Source: Favolaschia claudopus (Eukaryota; Basidiomycota; Agaricomycetes; Agaricales; Mycenaceae). Taken from it: DNA of 64,000 nt. The stretch lies in the NCBI GenBank assembly GCA_037176885.1, contig JAWWNJ010000006.1:248001-312000 (forward strand), read 5' to 3'. Shown here one piece after another: positions 34,763-46,222 of the stretch. The translations under genes were made by a program, and so were the position numbers. The stretch's first letter is position 1; the number at the start of each line of letters is the position of its first letter. Below the pieces are notes generated by a model. It ran no database searches. It saw only the letters and a program-made list of their open reading frames with translations, and was not told the DNA's origin.

Positions 34763-35981
34763 CTCAATTTTGCCGATGGAAAGGCGAAAGGAAAGGTGAA
34801 AGAGAAGTTTCCATTTGTTGTATTGTATTTTCTTTGCACTTTTGTAATTTGGACTTAATTTGGAGACTGTATTGACGCGCACCATAGGACGCTCAATGTA
34901 TCCTTTGTGAAGTAAAACGCGTAAATGGTCGACCAAACCGTGCGAGAAACGTGATCGCGATTGATGATCAAATCGTGATGGGTTACTCTTTTCGTTCAGT
35001 CTTTCAGATACTTGGCAAATACTCAATGGCTGGTTGGCAACAGTTCCTTTTTGTGGACCACCCCTGAATTATTCACAATATTTTCCTCGCGTCCTTGACT
35101 CCTTGAGCTTGTACTACATGTGTTTCGCCGTACATGCTTGACTTTCGGCACCGGTTGAACTTGTTGATAAATAGGACTCGGCGCACGATCTGGGAATGCC
35201 TTGTCGTACTTCAGAAGCTCTCGTACAGAGGTGGACCCCCCAGGACACTCGCAGCACAGGTTCATAATATAACCTCAACGGCATCGGGATCCCGTTTCCG
35301 CAAGAGACTTACTTGGACCATCCCACTCTGCCGCTCAAATTTACGATTCAGTGAGCTGATACTATAGTATTCTTCCGAAACTCCAGGTTAATTTTGTGCA
35401 GAATTCCGCTCAAACTCAGAGGTTGAATTTCGAATTAACATTTTCCAACCATCATTCCAATCATCAATCACATCAAAGTCGCGTGGTGATCAAACCCGCT
35501 GATAATCTATCGGCCCGAAACCCCTGACTCCTTTTTTTTCACCTTTCACTCCGACGGTCTCCATCGCCCTCGTCTACCCGTCCATGTTTCCCTCTGTTTT
35601 CTGCTGCTGTCGCGTACGGGACTCTGTAGAGGAGGATGATCGTACGGTACGTCTTGACTCGTTCAGCACGCCTCAAGGAATGTTGACGGTACGTGGTGCG
35701 GGGCTTTGGTTTCGTAGGTAATGCCAACGGAAACTACACATCTTATCTCTCCAGTCCCCGGAATACCTTCGTATGTATTCGCCTTCTGTCAAGTAAACTC
35801 AGGACCCGATTCCGATGTGTTCTTTGGCTCATCGTAGCCCTGGTCTGGCGGAAACCTCGGCAGTGGATCATCAAAAATTGCAAGATAGAATGGGAACTAT
35901 AGTGCGCACGAAGGAGGGGTGTGTGTCGCGCTGTTTAATTCTCAAGCATGCTTCAATTCCCTCCTTATTATCCCCAGAAAA
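34763..35981. other. intergenic, no gene supported
   Basis: Nothing with domain or splice support. Two GGTACGT motifs near 35,645-35,695 may be chance donors or belong to a leader intron of the next gene. Confidence 0.35.
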
Positions 35982-36579
35982 ATGGTCAACCTCACCGTTC
36001 GCACACCATTCATCCTCCAAACAGCCGCTACACCTCCTCCGTCAAACGAGGCAGGTCCGTCCGCTCTCCCAGCGCCAGCGCCTTCCTTCTCCACCGAAGC
36101 AGCTGCGGCGTCTTCATCTGACTCACCCACAACCCCCACTACTCTTAATCCTACACCTCTCGACCGTCGACGCCTCGCAGTCGTCACGATGACTCCCGCA
36201 GGCGCGCGCCTTCGCGCCGAGAGCCGTTATTCCTCTCCCAGCGCGTCGCGTTCGTCGTCGCGGCGGCGGGTCGGTGGAGATAATTTGGACATATACGCAA
36301 CGTATGCCAGGCATCCCGATCGGGAACGGGGTCGACATGCGCCCGTGCCGAGCGAATGGCTCAAGGAGGCTGCTGATTCGACAGCGTCGGCGAAGGGTCG
36401 GGATGCAGTTGAGGAGGGCGAGGTCAGTTTAATTTGTTTTGTTCGTCGATTTATGAAGGGATCGTTTCTGAGTTCTTTGCTAGGTATCGTCGAAACCCGT
36501 CGAAATTCGGAATAATTCAAGTTCTGACGAGGATAACGCAAAAACAATGGCGATCGCTTTTTCTTGGGGTGATACATGA
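35982..36579 (+). CDS. small Ser/Arg-rich hypothetical protein
   Basis: Not recognised. A possible 178-residue product from exons 35982-36422 and 36484-36579, joined by a phase-0 GTCAGT...TGCTAG intron. The first half is rich in Ser, Pro, Thr and Ala. The middle has RSSSRRRVGGDNLDIYATYARH and a charged stretch ending KEAADSTASAKGRDAVEEGE, which looks truly coding. The tail is acidic (NSSSDEDNAKT). The start follows a CCCCAG that could be the end of a leader intron. More exons may exist downstream: text at 36,645-36,730 (GPTPPRTPLERLNECGYRYRG) is coding-like and ends at a GTGAGA donor. Confidence 0.5.
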
Positions 36580-38098
36580 GAATTGTCGCCTTGATCAAAA
36601 TAGATGAGCGTGTAGACCAGAGAATAGACCTAGAAGATTGACATCCGCATCGAAATCCTCGTCAGGGCCGACTCCGCCGAGAACACCACTCGAACGTCTC
36701 AACGAGTGCGGGTATCGGTATCGTGGGTGAGACGATATTGAACGAAGTTACCGAGTTCTACCTTTCTCTCCCCATTTCTGTCCATAACGCGAGTTCACGC
36801 GATATGCCCGGTAGCCCTCGCAGCGACATGATCCAGGTCCGTAGATCCTTCTTGCCTTCTCCCGCCGTTTGGCCCGTAATTCTTGACGATGCCAGCAGTG
36901 AGGCTCTCCGAATCCACGACCTGCTCGACTTGGTTGGGGGTTTCGATTCGCACTTGGGTCGAGTGGCACCGTCCAATCCAGTCCTCTCCACTTCCTAAAT
37001 GCAGCCGAACAAAATTATGGCCCAGCACCTGATGCATGGCGTGGCGTCCTTAGCAACCAATCGAACCTACATTCCGGATTACCGGCCGAATATAAAGTGA
37101 GCATTGCCTCTCTTGATTTTGAGCGACACTGTGCAATAAGTACCAGCTCGAACACAACTCGACCATGTAGAGTTCCATGTGCTGGTTCCATTGGATATAG
37201 AGCTTGGTCGTCTTCCCCACGACGCTGTTGAATCATGAATGGTAGGTGACTGTATGTATGCGTTCTTCACGGATTTTGGTGATGATTCTTTTTCCAAGAG
37301 TCAAGGTGAACGTGATGATACAAACAATGCCAACAAAGCTCGTCCGAACGATATTCTCAACAGCCGTTGGATCAAAATCTTTTCCACGGTGCACAAAGGT
37401 TCTTCTAATAGAAATATACAGGCTCTTGAAGGTGATTGTTGGATCGCATGGCTGGACTACCACCACGAAATACCGAAAAGACATCACGGGGCCGTGTCCG
37501 CCGTGCGAAGGTCGTTGATAATGACACGGAGCCACTCCGACGCGGGTTCGGGATGTACTATCATACACGCCTGCAATCTCTACCATCCGATGGCATAGGT
37601 TGATGAGGGCTTTGGGTCAAGTGAGCGCCGGCGGTGAGCGCGAAATTCATTATTTCACTCAAACTCTCGAAATGATGCGACATTCGGCATCTTCCGAGCG
37701 AATCTCACGGTTCGAACTTTCGAACATCGGATTTTCTCAATACCAGAACCGTGCGGGGGCTAGCATTTTGCTTCTGTGTATTGTACCTGACAACAACTCA
37801 CATAGTTTAAGTTCTCCTTAACCTTCCCGCACCTAGAAATTATATTCTGAATCTCCTTCCCAGGTGTCAATTCCCGCCTCACTCGGCATGACAAGCTGTG
37901 GTAAGTGAATGGGTATAAAACCTTTCACCCAAGGAGATGCAAGGAGATGCAGCAAAGATGCAGCCACCCGAATGCAGCTCGTTGGAATATTTCGAACGGA
38001 ATCCACGGATGTAGATCCCTTCTTTACTCGATTCCGCTTACGCTTCCTACAAAACACATGCGGCTCGGCTTCTCGTGGGACTTCTCGCCTCGTCAACC
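36580..38098. other. intergenic with possible extra exons at its left end
   Basis: Coding-like text occurs around 36,645-37,000 (see the hypothetical protein before it). From 37,000 on nothing gene-like was seen until the TATA box of the small secreted protein. Confidence 0.35.
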
Positions 38099-38106
38099 TA
38101 TATAAA
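38099..38106 (+). promoter_or_regulatory. TATA box of the small secreted protein
   Basis: TATATAAA lies 35 bp before the ATG at 38142. Confidence 0.6.
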
Positions 38107-38141
38107 CCACCGCCTTGGCGTCCACCTCCAACAGTCCGACC

Positions 38142-38618
38142 ATGCAACTCTTCGCCTTTTCTGCTGCCTTCCTCGCCGCCGCTGTATCTGCCGTTTCCGC
38201 GCAGGCTACTACCCTCCCCGTCCTTTCGTCCTTCGGCGCTGACGGCTGCGCTGGTGCTGTGCTCGATACATGGACTGGTGTCCCTGAGGATGGCTCTTGC
38301 CATGCTACCCCCGGCGCTGTCTCGGTGAACGTCAAGACTGGAACCGCTCCGCGCTGCACGATCGACGCGTACACCACCGGTGCGTGGTTTCCAAATCCTG
38401 CTTCCGGTGTTTCCGAAAGCGTATTCAATTGCAAATCTTATTTGCTCTAGCCGGCTGCGAGCCGTCCGGTTTCTTCAGCCCCATCCCCGTCGCGGATGCA
38501 TGCTTCAGGTGAGGATCGTTTACGTCGTTGTGGCCTTCGGTGATCGCTAACTCTGTTGGATCTCAGCCCCGGACAGTCCATTGCCTCTGTTCGCATTGTT
38601 TGCATCACCGCTGGTTGA
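38142..38618 (+). CDS. small secreted cysteine-containing protein
   Basis: A 115-residue secreted protein of unknown role. Exons are 38142-38379, 38451-38508 and 38567-38618; the joins (GTGCGT...GCTCTAG and GTGAGG...TCTCAG) keep the frame. The signal peptide is MQLFAFSAAFLAAAVSAVSA. The mature part has six Cys (DGCAG, GSCHA, RCTID, AGCEPS, DACFS, IVCITAG), enough for three disulfides. The Met at 38142 is preferred to the upstream Met at 38115, because only the former begins a signal peptide. A well-placed TATA box suggests high expression. No effector or hydrophobin signature is seen: the eight-Cys hydrophobin pattern is absent. Confidence 0.8.
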
Positions 38619-39426
38619 GGGGGTTATATGCCGCGGTACAAAATGACTGTCGATGTGGAATGAAAATAATTTCAGGATGTGAGGATGTCTCTGAGTCATC
38701 ACCTTCGTCGTGCAACGTCGGCGATGCTGAAGCCGAAATGCGCAAGCTATATGTCGCTAGGACACGGCATGGTTCCCACAGTTCAAATGTCTGTGAATCT
38801 CGAGGCTCAAGAGCGCTTCTTTGACTCATAAATCCCCGAAGCCACGGGAGAGAATTCGGAAGGGTGGAAGGAAGTATGATGATGTGGACGGCTAACTCCG
38901 CTGGCGGTTAAGGTCGAGACTCAGGAACCCCTCTTTGAGTTATGCCAGCTGGCAAGATATAGTACCTCAAAATCTTCAAATTATCTCACAGTTGAGTACG
39001 TTTCAGGCCTGTAGCCAGTCCTGTTGAAATCTCTTGCTGAACGTATTCAAAGTCATGTCCATGCCTCTGGGATTCGATGAAGCTGAACAGCCCTACCACT
39101 CTGTGAATGTATCGAGAACAATCCAAATGGCAAATGCGCTTGCTTTCAGTATTGAATTGCCCCCAGCTATTATTTTCAAATCTGCTCATATATTCCCTCG
39201 ATGCGCTCACTCTCGTCTGTTCGGGACGGCAATTGCGCAAGGTAAGGTAAGGTAGTATCACGCGGCCAGTCCGATTATAATGAATGAACAGATGAATCAA
39301 AAAGAAAATAACACAATTGAAGAGGTTGAACCGTGGGAATATCTAGAAATACCACATCATGATTGCGGCATCACAAACGGCGAGACACTTACTTATTCCC
39401 ACCCACAGCTACTGCGTCCTGCGCTC
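38619..39426. other. intergenic, no gene supported
   Basis: No gene seen. The end matches, with changes, the 5' flank of the intact dehydrogenase gene (CCCACCCACAGCT before the ATG). Confidence 0.4.
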
Positions 39427-40412
39427 ATGGCGCACGAATCCTACCTCGTTGTTGGGGGTGGGACGGCCCCAGGAGAAGACTAGTATTGTCTCTCAACTAT
39501 TAGTATTACAGCGAGGTGAACGCCGTGTCGCGATCTTTCCCCCTTGCCCAACCCTTGCCGCCGAGCAGGTAAGGCGCTTCGGGAGGAGTCTCTCTGCAGT
39601 GTTCGTCGGGGATATTCTCGACTTGCAGAGCTTGGCCATGGTGGATGCTGTGAAATCGGTACGTCTTTAGCTTTAGTGTGTGGCATCCCTTGCTGGGTGG
39701 TATCAATGACCTAGTGTAGAGCGACATGTATATTCCATGTTGGGTTAGGATGATTACGACGCCCGAAGCTTCCGCCGCCGTATACCCCACCCAACCCTTG
39801 CCACACCTGACTACGTATACGGAACAACTGCTCAAACGCTGTGAGAACGATGAAGCAAGCGTTCAACAAACGGGTGAACATGGAAGGCACTCCGAATTTA
39901 CTGTTAAGTAAGCTTGAAAGGCAGCAAGCAGCACTGCTACTTACTCGTATGGTATACATACGTTGTCTTCACTGGACAGGATCGCCCAATGCTCCGCGAG
40001 GCCGATGCGCCGTATCGATATCCCGACAAGTGTTGGTGGGTAGAGTTCGAGCCACATCAACTTGCCGAGCGGAATCAACGGATGGTCCTCAGTTTCAATG
40101 GTGTATTGAATAACTTGCACACTACGGTGATACGTCCAGCCACGCCTTTCCGAGGGTATGTTTTGTCCGTTCTTGCTTGGATACCTTGCTGTGCTGACTG
40201 GAGCTGCCATGATGAAGGGATTCGACAAGTAGCTGAGGTGGGTCTACTGCATCCTTCAATCCCGCTTCAAGAATTGTGATTGAATCTCGATCGCAGTGGT
40301 GGCCTGAGCAGCAGCTCAGGTTGTGTAAGGATTGCTGCAAGGTTCGAATGTATTACCACCATACAGCGATACTCAGGCGGTGTCCTTTGTAGAAAAGGAT
40401 CCATTCTTTTGA
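39427..40412 (+). pseudogene. decayed copy of the SDR/3-beta-HSD-like dehydrogenase
   Basis: The start (MAHESYLVVGGGTAPGED) parallels the gene at 7013 but meets a stop at 39481, and the following match is in another frame. Exon 2 has several small insertions and frame changes. Most of exon 3 is missing: the text runs from the intron-2 donor (near 40158) almost directly into the GIRQVAE end of exon 3 at 40216. The last intron and the WWPEQQLRLC end can still be recognised up to a TGA at 40412. It cannot encode a working enzyme; the family's catalytic Tyr and Lys are absent from the matching place here too. Confidence 0.87.
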
Positions 40413-40918
40413 GGGTTGTGTTCGCCATGGCCATTCTCTTAGACCCTAGATGTAACCCATAGCCCAATACTATCAAATTACTCAAATCGTCTTCAGAAAA
40501 CGCGTTGATTGGATGAAATCAAAAAACATGGCAGCTTCATTTCCTTTCCCTCTCCGGCGAAGTGCCGAAAATCATCAGCCTTCCGAGCCCTGGTGAAATT
40601 TTGAAGCACTGCGGTTCAATGTTGAACGAGGATTGTGAACTTTGTGGTTGGCTTTTGCTGATCATCCTGTGTATCGCTCGAGCGAAGAATCTTCGATGAC
40701 TGCGAGTCTGACTATGGCTGAGGTCAGCTCGGAAAACAAAGCAGAAACAACGCAGGTTTCGTATTGAGTAAGTAACTCAGCCACGCTGGAAGGCCACTGT
40801 TTGCAGATGAGATCGGCATGCGTGGTGAATATTTGTGGTCGGCAAGACCGCGGTTCATCCTGATTAACAAATTCCCAGTTTCTGCCTGATACTCACCGCC
40901 GCCGTGCGGGTTTAAAAG
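40413..40918. other. intergenic, nothing recognised
   Basis: No open frame with domain features lies between the pseudogene and the target duplication of the transposon. Confidence 0.4.
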
Positions 40919-40926
40919 TACTTCTC

Positions 40927-41165
40927 TATGGCGGTCCAAATGCACTTTAATTAAATCCCGCAACATATACGGATTTTCGGCCGATCCGCAATATAAATAG
41001 CCCTTTTGCCGGAATTGCCGCAAGATATGTCGGTGATAATCACCTCGTTTATCTTGCGGCATTTCGGTCGGAATCCCGCAACATAAAGTTGCGGAGTCGT
41101 AAGTGCCGCAAGATAAAGTTGCGGAAAAGTTGAGTGCCGCAACATACAAACTTCAATTTTTCAAC
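40927..41165 (+). repeat. left terminal inverted repeat with CCGCAA motif array
   Basis: Begins TATGGCGGTCC. Within it about nine copies of CCGCAA (often CCGCAACATA or CCGCAAGATA) occur in both orientations, which could be transposase binding sites. Confidence 0.85.
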
Positions 41166-42659
41166 ATCCCGCAGACTCACGCAATTGGTCTCTCTTATGA
41201 TTTTGTTCACCAAGCCGCTGGCTGATTCGCTCAATCTGTTCTGTTTCACGAGAACGTCGGTGGCAAGGTTCAATCCTTCCGACTCGGTTGTCAAGCTCAG
41301 GAATATTGTGCTCCAATCTTCAATATTCTCTCCAGGTATCTACCCATTTTCAAGAGGTGTTAAGAGGCTTCTGAGGCGACAGATCTTCGTATGAAGAGCT
41401 TGTTATGACCGAGGAACGGCTAGCTTGTTAACATTTCGAATTCCTGGCCACTCAACTGACTTGTGTCAAAGGCCCGAAGTGGGCTCGGCTTGCTTTGACT
41501 TGGCCAGAATTCCGAGTTGGTCAACTTGGTTCCGAGCAAATCTCCTGCGTCACAAGAAGCACTGTGAGACAGTTCACTGACTGAATAGCTGCAAATTACA
41601 TAAGTCACAGCCGGCAGGTCAAGAAATTCGAGGTCATGATGTGATCGGGACCACAATCATTGAGCGAGAAACGGCGGAATTCCTTAAAAGCAGCCCAGAT
41701 TTCAGGGAGGTTGGAATTCGGTCCCCTGATGTCACGCATCCCTCTCGATGTGGCAAGGTTGAGAGAACTGCCATTGGAGATCCGAAGGTCTCGCCTTCAA
41801 AAATCAAGACAGTCGATTCCAAATCAATAACTCTGATAAGCAAGGTCTGTTAACTGGACTCAATCTGTGCTCTCCTCCACGTACCGACTCAGTTGTGATA
41901 TCTGAAAATGGTTGGAGAATGTAGCTCTTATCAAGTATTTGATTGATGCAAGGTCCATCCTGCCACGGGCTTCTTATTTTGGCCAGTAAATTCAAATAAG
42001 CTACAGCTCCTCAATTCAATAAGAGCCTGAGTATTCCGTTGTCCGAGAGGAAGAATTCGAACCGTGGGAACAGCGTGATGATAATTCCTCTAGATAGCAC
42101 CCCGGCCATACCAGGCGACGAGTCGGTACTGGCCGTAATTATTCCTTCGATCCACTGACGGACAGTTAGCTCAGATGTTCCATCGCTGAGGCTCTGATCA
42201 CTTTGGATTCAGTTGGTGTCACGATTGTTAGAGATCAATGTTTCGTTTCCTTGAATTGAACAGGATGTTCAAGAAAGTCGACATCGTGGCCTCAAACGGT
42301 TTGGATTCGGTGCGTAACATTTCCAATGATGTTCGATATAACTAAGGGAGATCGACTCGTTGAATCACAAGGCAATGGTTCCGATACAGGAGTGGTTGAA
42401 GAGCTAGCACTGGCAGATTCTGGCATTCTGCAGTGCTGCTGTAGGCATTGTAGGGACAGAAGATTGAAGACTCAGGATGTTGAAGACTACCTCAAGCCGT
42501 AGGAATATTTCAAGCAATCAAGTCCTGGGAGCTCAAGACTCCGAAGGCCGTTCTCCGCCATTTCACAATTTTCAGCGAACTAAGAGCGAACCAAGTCGAT
42601 CAGCCGAGCAAAGGGTGCTCTAGCTCACATTTAGGAAGAATGTGAGAACATTGGGTAAG

Positions 42660-42896
42660 GTTGAAAAATTGAAGTTTATATGTTGCGGCACTCAACTTTT
42701 CCGCAACTTTATCTTGCGGCACTTACGACTCCGCAACTTTATGTTGCGGGATTTCGACCGAAATGCCGCAAGATAAACGAGGTGATTATCACCGACATAT
42801 CTTGCGGCAATTCCGGCAAAAGGGCTATTTATATTGCGGATCGGCCGAAAATCCGTATATGTTGCGGGATTTAATTAAAGTGCATCCGGACCGCCA
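42660..42896 (-). repeat. right terminal inverted repeat with CCGCAA motif array
   Basis: Reverse complement of 40927-41165 with a few substitutions, for example GGACC in place of TTGGACC near the outer end. It carries the same motif array. Confidence 0.85.
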
Positions 42897-42904
42897 TACT
42901 TCTC

Positions 42905-45900
42905 CGACTTGGTTACTCGCAGAAAGAGTAAGAGTATGACTGCTCCTATCTCTGTCACAGCGGAGTTCGGAAAATAGAGGGTGTTTTTACAATCGTAGCA
43001 TGATTTTTCTGTGATAATGCCCGCCGAAATTTGCGGAGCAGATTCCGTCGGCGAAGATACGCAAAATTGGCACTTTGAAGTTAGAGGACGCAGTTTGGCA
43101 AGAAACAGACGATCATCGATCACTGCGCACATGGACGAGCTCGTGAATTCAAATACCTTGGCAATATATAATGTTCGAATCTTTTGCCAGCATATCCCGA
43201 TTCCGACCTTGTTGGTATGTAGGCGGATGGTTAGTAGCTTCCTATGTACAACGTTGAAGTCTTCCTCTCCGACATACCTACGCTGTGCGCGATGTCGAAG
43301 AAGTGGGATCCGAATTTCCAACGAACCCATTGACCGAAAAGACCGAGTTCCTCAACTTCTCACGGTTCATCAGCAGATAACGTCAGTGTTTCCTGAAAAG
43401 GATAAATCATGTTTGGCCCTAGACTATTGCACTTTCTGAGTTTCTTAAGCAAACTGGGGCCATGGGCGCTCCGTTCATCAAATACGATTTGCGTTGGGTG
43501 AGTAAGGACTAGAAGATTGAATATCTAATCGGATGTTGCATGACGGCAACCTGTGAATCATCCAAAACACCTCGCTTCAATCAAGAGAATTTCGGGAGGT
43601 ATTTGATTCTAAGTATTAATTTGCATCGCGGAGATGGAACGGATTGACCAAGAACCTTTGAAGTCAAGCTTCTCTTCTCCGATGGCCATGGTACGGGCCA
43701 ACCCGTTCTGCAATCTGTTGATTCTGAACTTATAAATTTGACGACAGCCGTCCCGTATGTACGTATCTGGGTTATTTGAATATACTCCAGCGTGAAATGC
43801 GGGTCAACAACCATCGAACGACAGTTACCGCAAGAAGCGGAGTTTCTGACTGAAACGGTCAGAACACTGAACAGGGACTCGAGTAAGAAGTGAATCTTCG
43901 ACAACCGAACAAGACAGTTCGAGTGATGTGACTGATGTGACTGATTGTGATGCGTGAAGGGAGGGGAACGAAATGTGGCATTGCCAAGCCACGGCACGGA
44001 AGCACGGAACGGAATCAAAACCTGTGTCGCGGAGGACCGGAGGTAACTCGCGGGGCGGGCGTGGAGGGAAACAGTGCGCGCGCAGACAGAGAGAGAGGAC
44101 AGTCGCGGGTAGGTATATAATATCCCAGGACCAGAGGACCAGGAACGAAAATAAAAATCCGCAGAAACGGGTGAGAAACATAGAACCAAAAGGCCCGGGC
44201 CCCGAAATGCGAAAACAAAACAACGAAGGAGAAGGTGGGCAAAGGAAAGCGGACGGACTCACTGCATGCTATCTAGAGAACTAAAGAGATTACTGTGGAG
44301 CTGCTGAACAGGTGGAGGCATGACTAGTCAAGTTCAATTTTGCGTAACAGAGTTGAGTAGGGTGAGAATCAGAACAATAGACCAGTATTTAGCTTGGATG
44401 TAGCAAGCTCGAGATGTTGGGGACAAGTGTTGGGGACTAATATAAGGCGTGCGAGGCGAAAGTCGCGTTATTAGCGAGGCAACAACGAGGCAAAGCCGTG
44501 TTATTAGCCCCGGAGTTTTGGTGAGCGCAGCCGCCGGCAATTTCTACATCTTGATTTACATACATACCTCTTGACACCTGATGCGCGCTGCTTTGAATTG
44601 TCTTTCGACAGGCTGGATTGTGTTCTTGATGCCCTTTTCGATAGCAAAAGACAGTTCTGCCCAGCCAAAAGGAACCCGAAACTCAGACGCAGCCGGAAAA
44701 AGACATTTCAGTCAGTTCCCAAGCCGGTTAACAGACAGTCCCCTCGACACTCCCTCGGCTCAGTTCGGACTGACAGTCCGCGCCATCACCTAAGGTCCCC
44801 GCCCCGTCGTCCCCGTGTTGTATCTATGAATTGTGAGTTGCAATATTCACGCGTTGCTGCGCAATTCAACGCGTTTTTGTGGTAATGAAAGCTTCATATA
44901 CAATATTTGGAGAGAGACCAGCTTGAATACTTCGGTTGTCCTCTGAGACGCGTCAAAAGTTGAGTGTAGTATGGAGACAAATCAATGTTAACAGACCAAG
45001 CGAGATTCAGTCTGTTTTGTGGGATAGACCTAGTAGGCTTACTGGCTTGGTACTATTGAGATATAATTATTTAATTGAGCGCTGAGAAGCTTTGAACCTG
45101 GTACTTTCTACACGCGCCGAAAACTGTCCACGGTGGACAGTTTCCGGCGCGGTACATGTGATACTCACGTGACGTGTCAGACGCGTTGTTGACAAGGTTG
45201 CCTTCAATGAATCTTGGTTTAACAGCAAGATATCTCGCTTCCTTTTGCACTACAACAATCCTCCGCTGCATTGACCGCCCTTTCCGCTGAGGGTCTTCAA
45301 AACTCATTCTTAAGCCGGTCAGCGGCGGTAGCGCGTGTGATGGTCATCACGGCATCAAGTCTTCTTTGCTCTCTGCCCACCAGGGCACCGACTCGGACCC
45401 GCGACTTGCCCGCGACTTGGATTTTGCTGGTACAAGAACATCTGCCTCACTTTGGCGGCATCGGTCTCCGCCTCCTCCTTGGCCCACTTTGTAATCCAAA
45501 ACATCCAAAACAGAAAGACGCGATAGACAACGGAAGCATGCGTAACTCCGGAGCGACTGCGCGATGTCGGTTTGTGGGGGGATGAAAGTTGGGCACCAAG
45601 TTCAGTACGTGCTTTACTAGTATTCTCTGAGACTGGATATCAATTCTGACCCAACTCAGTTTCCTTCGCGTTGTCCCCGTGCGCCAAGCGCGAGTCTCCA
45701 CTGACCATCGAAGAGTCAGGAGCCTTTGTTGAGCGCCTAAACGCGCTCGTCCACTGGTCGGATGATTTTTTTGCATTGTGCATCGCTTAAGATGGTTTCA
45801 ATGAGGTTCGGTGAGTTCCATTGTTGTCATTTTCTCTTGTTTGTATCGGCGGCCTCCCAAGGTTCAGCACTTGGATCTGGGATACCTTCGCCATTCCTCT

Positions 45901-46222
45901 TCTCTGTTTACTATCTCCAGATGCTAACTGCGGCATGTGTAGGAATTTCCGTTACCGGAAGGTCTCGTTGACTTCATGTCAGAGACTTGTGAGCATACAG
46001 GCTTGACCTTGACGTCGCCTGCTGCAAACCCAGCTCTAGGGTCGCGATACGCACCACAAAGAATGTCTTGTTGAAGCACATAGGCAGCTTGTACAGGTAT
46101 GTCTACAACACCGTCATTTTTGTTACATCCTTGAACATACATGCCTTTTTAGGTCAATTTGCATTCCGATCGTTGCCTCGCAACACTCCTTTTCCTCCAT
46201 CGTACTCCTCTCTTCACCAACG
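42905..46222. other. 3.3-kb region without a supported gene, ahead of the nuclease gene
   Basis: Open frames of 142-202 codons (43011-43439 +, 42875-43330 -, 43581-44189 -) show no domain, no signal peptide and overlap each other on both strands. A short exon-like segment at 45660-45790 (CAKRESPLTIEESGAFVERL, ending in TAA) looks coding and follows a CTCAG acceptor, but its upstream partner is not clear. A strong hairpin lies at 45113-45151. Confidence 0.4.
45113..45151. other. 39-nt imperfect palindrome (hairpin)
   Basis: CGCGCCG, one mismatch, then AAACTGTCCA pairs with TGGACAGTTT, one mismatch, then CGGCGCG around a CGG loop. This gives 17 paired bases with a single internal mismatch. It is about 1.1 kb upstream of the nuclease start codon. 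Confidence 0.8.

Larger units (their letters stand above)
40927..42896. mobile_element. non-autonomous DNA transposon with long terminal inverted repeats
   Basis: A 1,970-bp element. The left terminal repeat is 40927-41165 and the right one 42660-42896 (reverse complement); they differ at only a few bases by eye. The 8-mer TACTTCTC flanks it at 40919-40926 and 42897-42904 and is the target duplication. The interior has only short frames (up to about 80 codons) and no transposase, so it must be mobilised in trans. Long terminal repeats with 8-9-bp duplications recall Mutator-like or foldback elements, but an 8-bp duplication also fits hAT elements; the superfamily is not decided. Confidence 0.88.

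Noticed and set aside
37239..37598. 119-codon frame, + strand, overlapped by a 117-codon frame on the other strand
   Set aside because: Neither strand has a domain or splice context; overlapping frames of equal size argue for chance.
42047..42075. TTCGAACC as a tRNA T-arm
   Set aside because: No D-arm or anticodon arm lies at the right distance on either strand.
43581..44189. 202-codon frame, minus strand
   Set aside because: Its composition looks like the complement of purine-rich DNA, and other frames of similar length overlap it. No motif was recognised.
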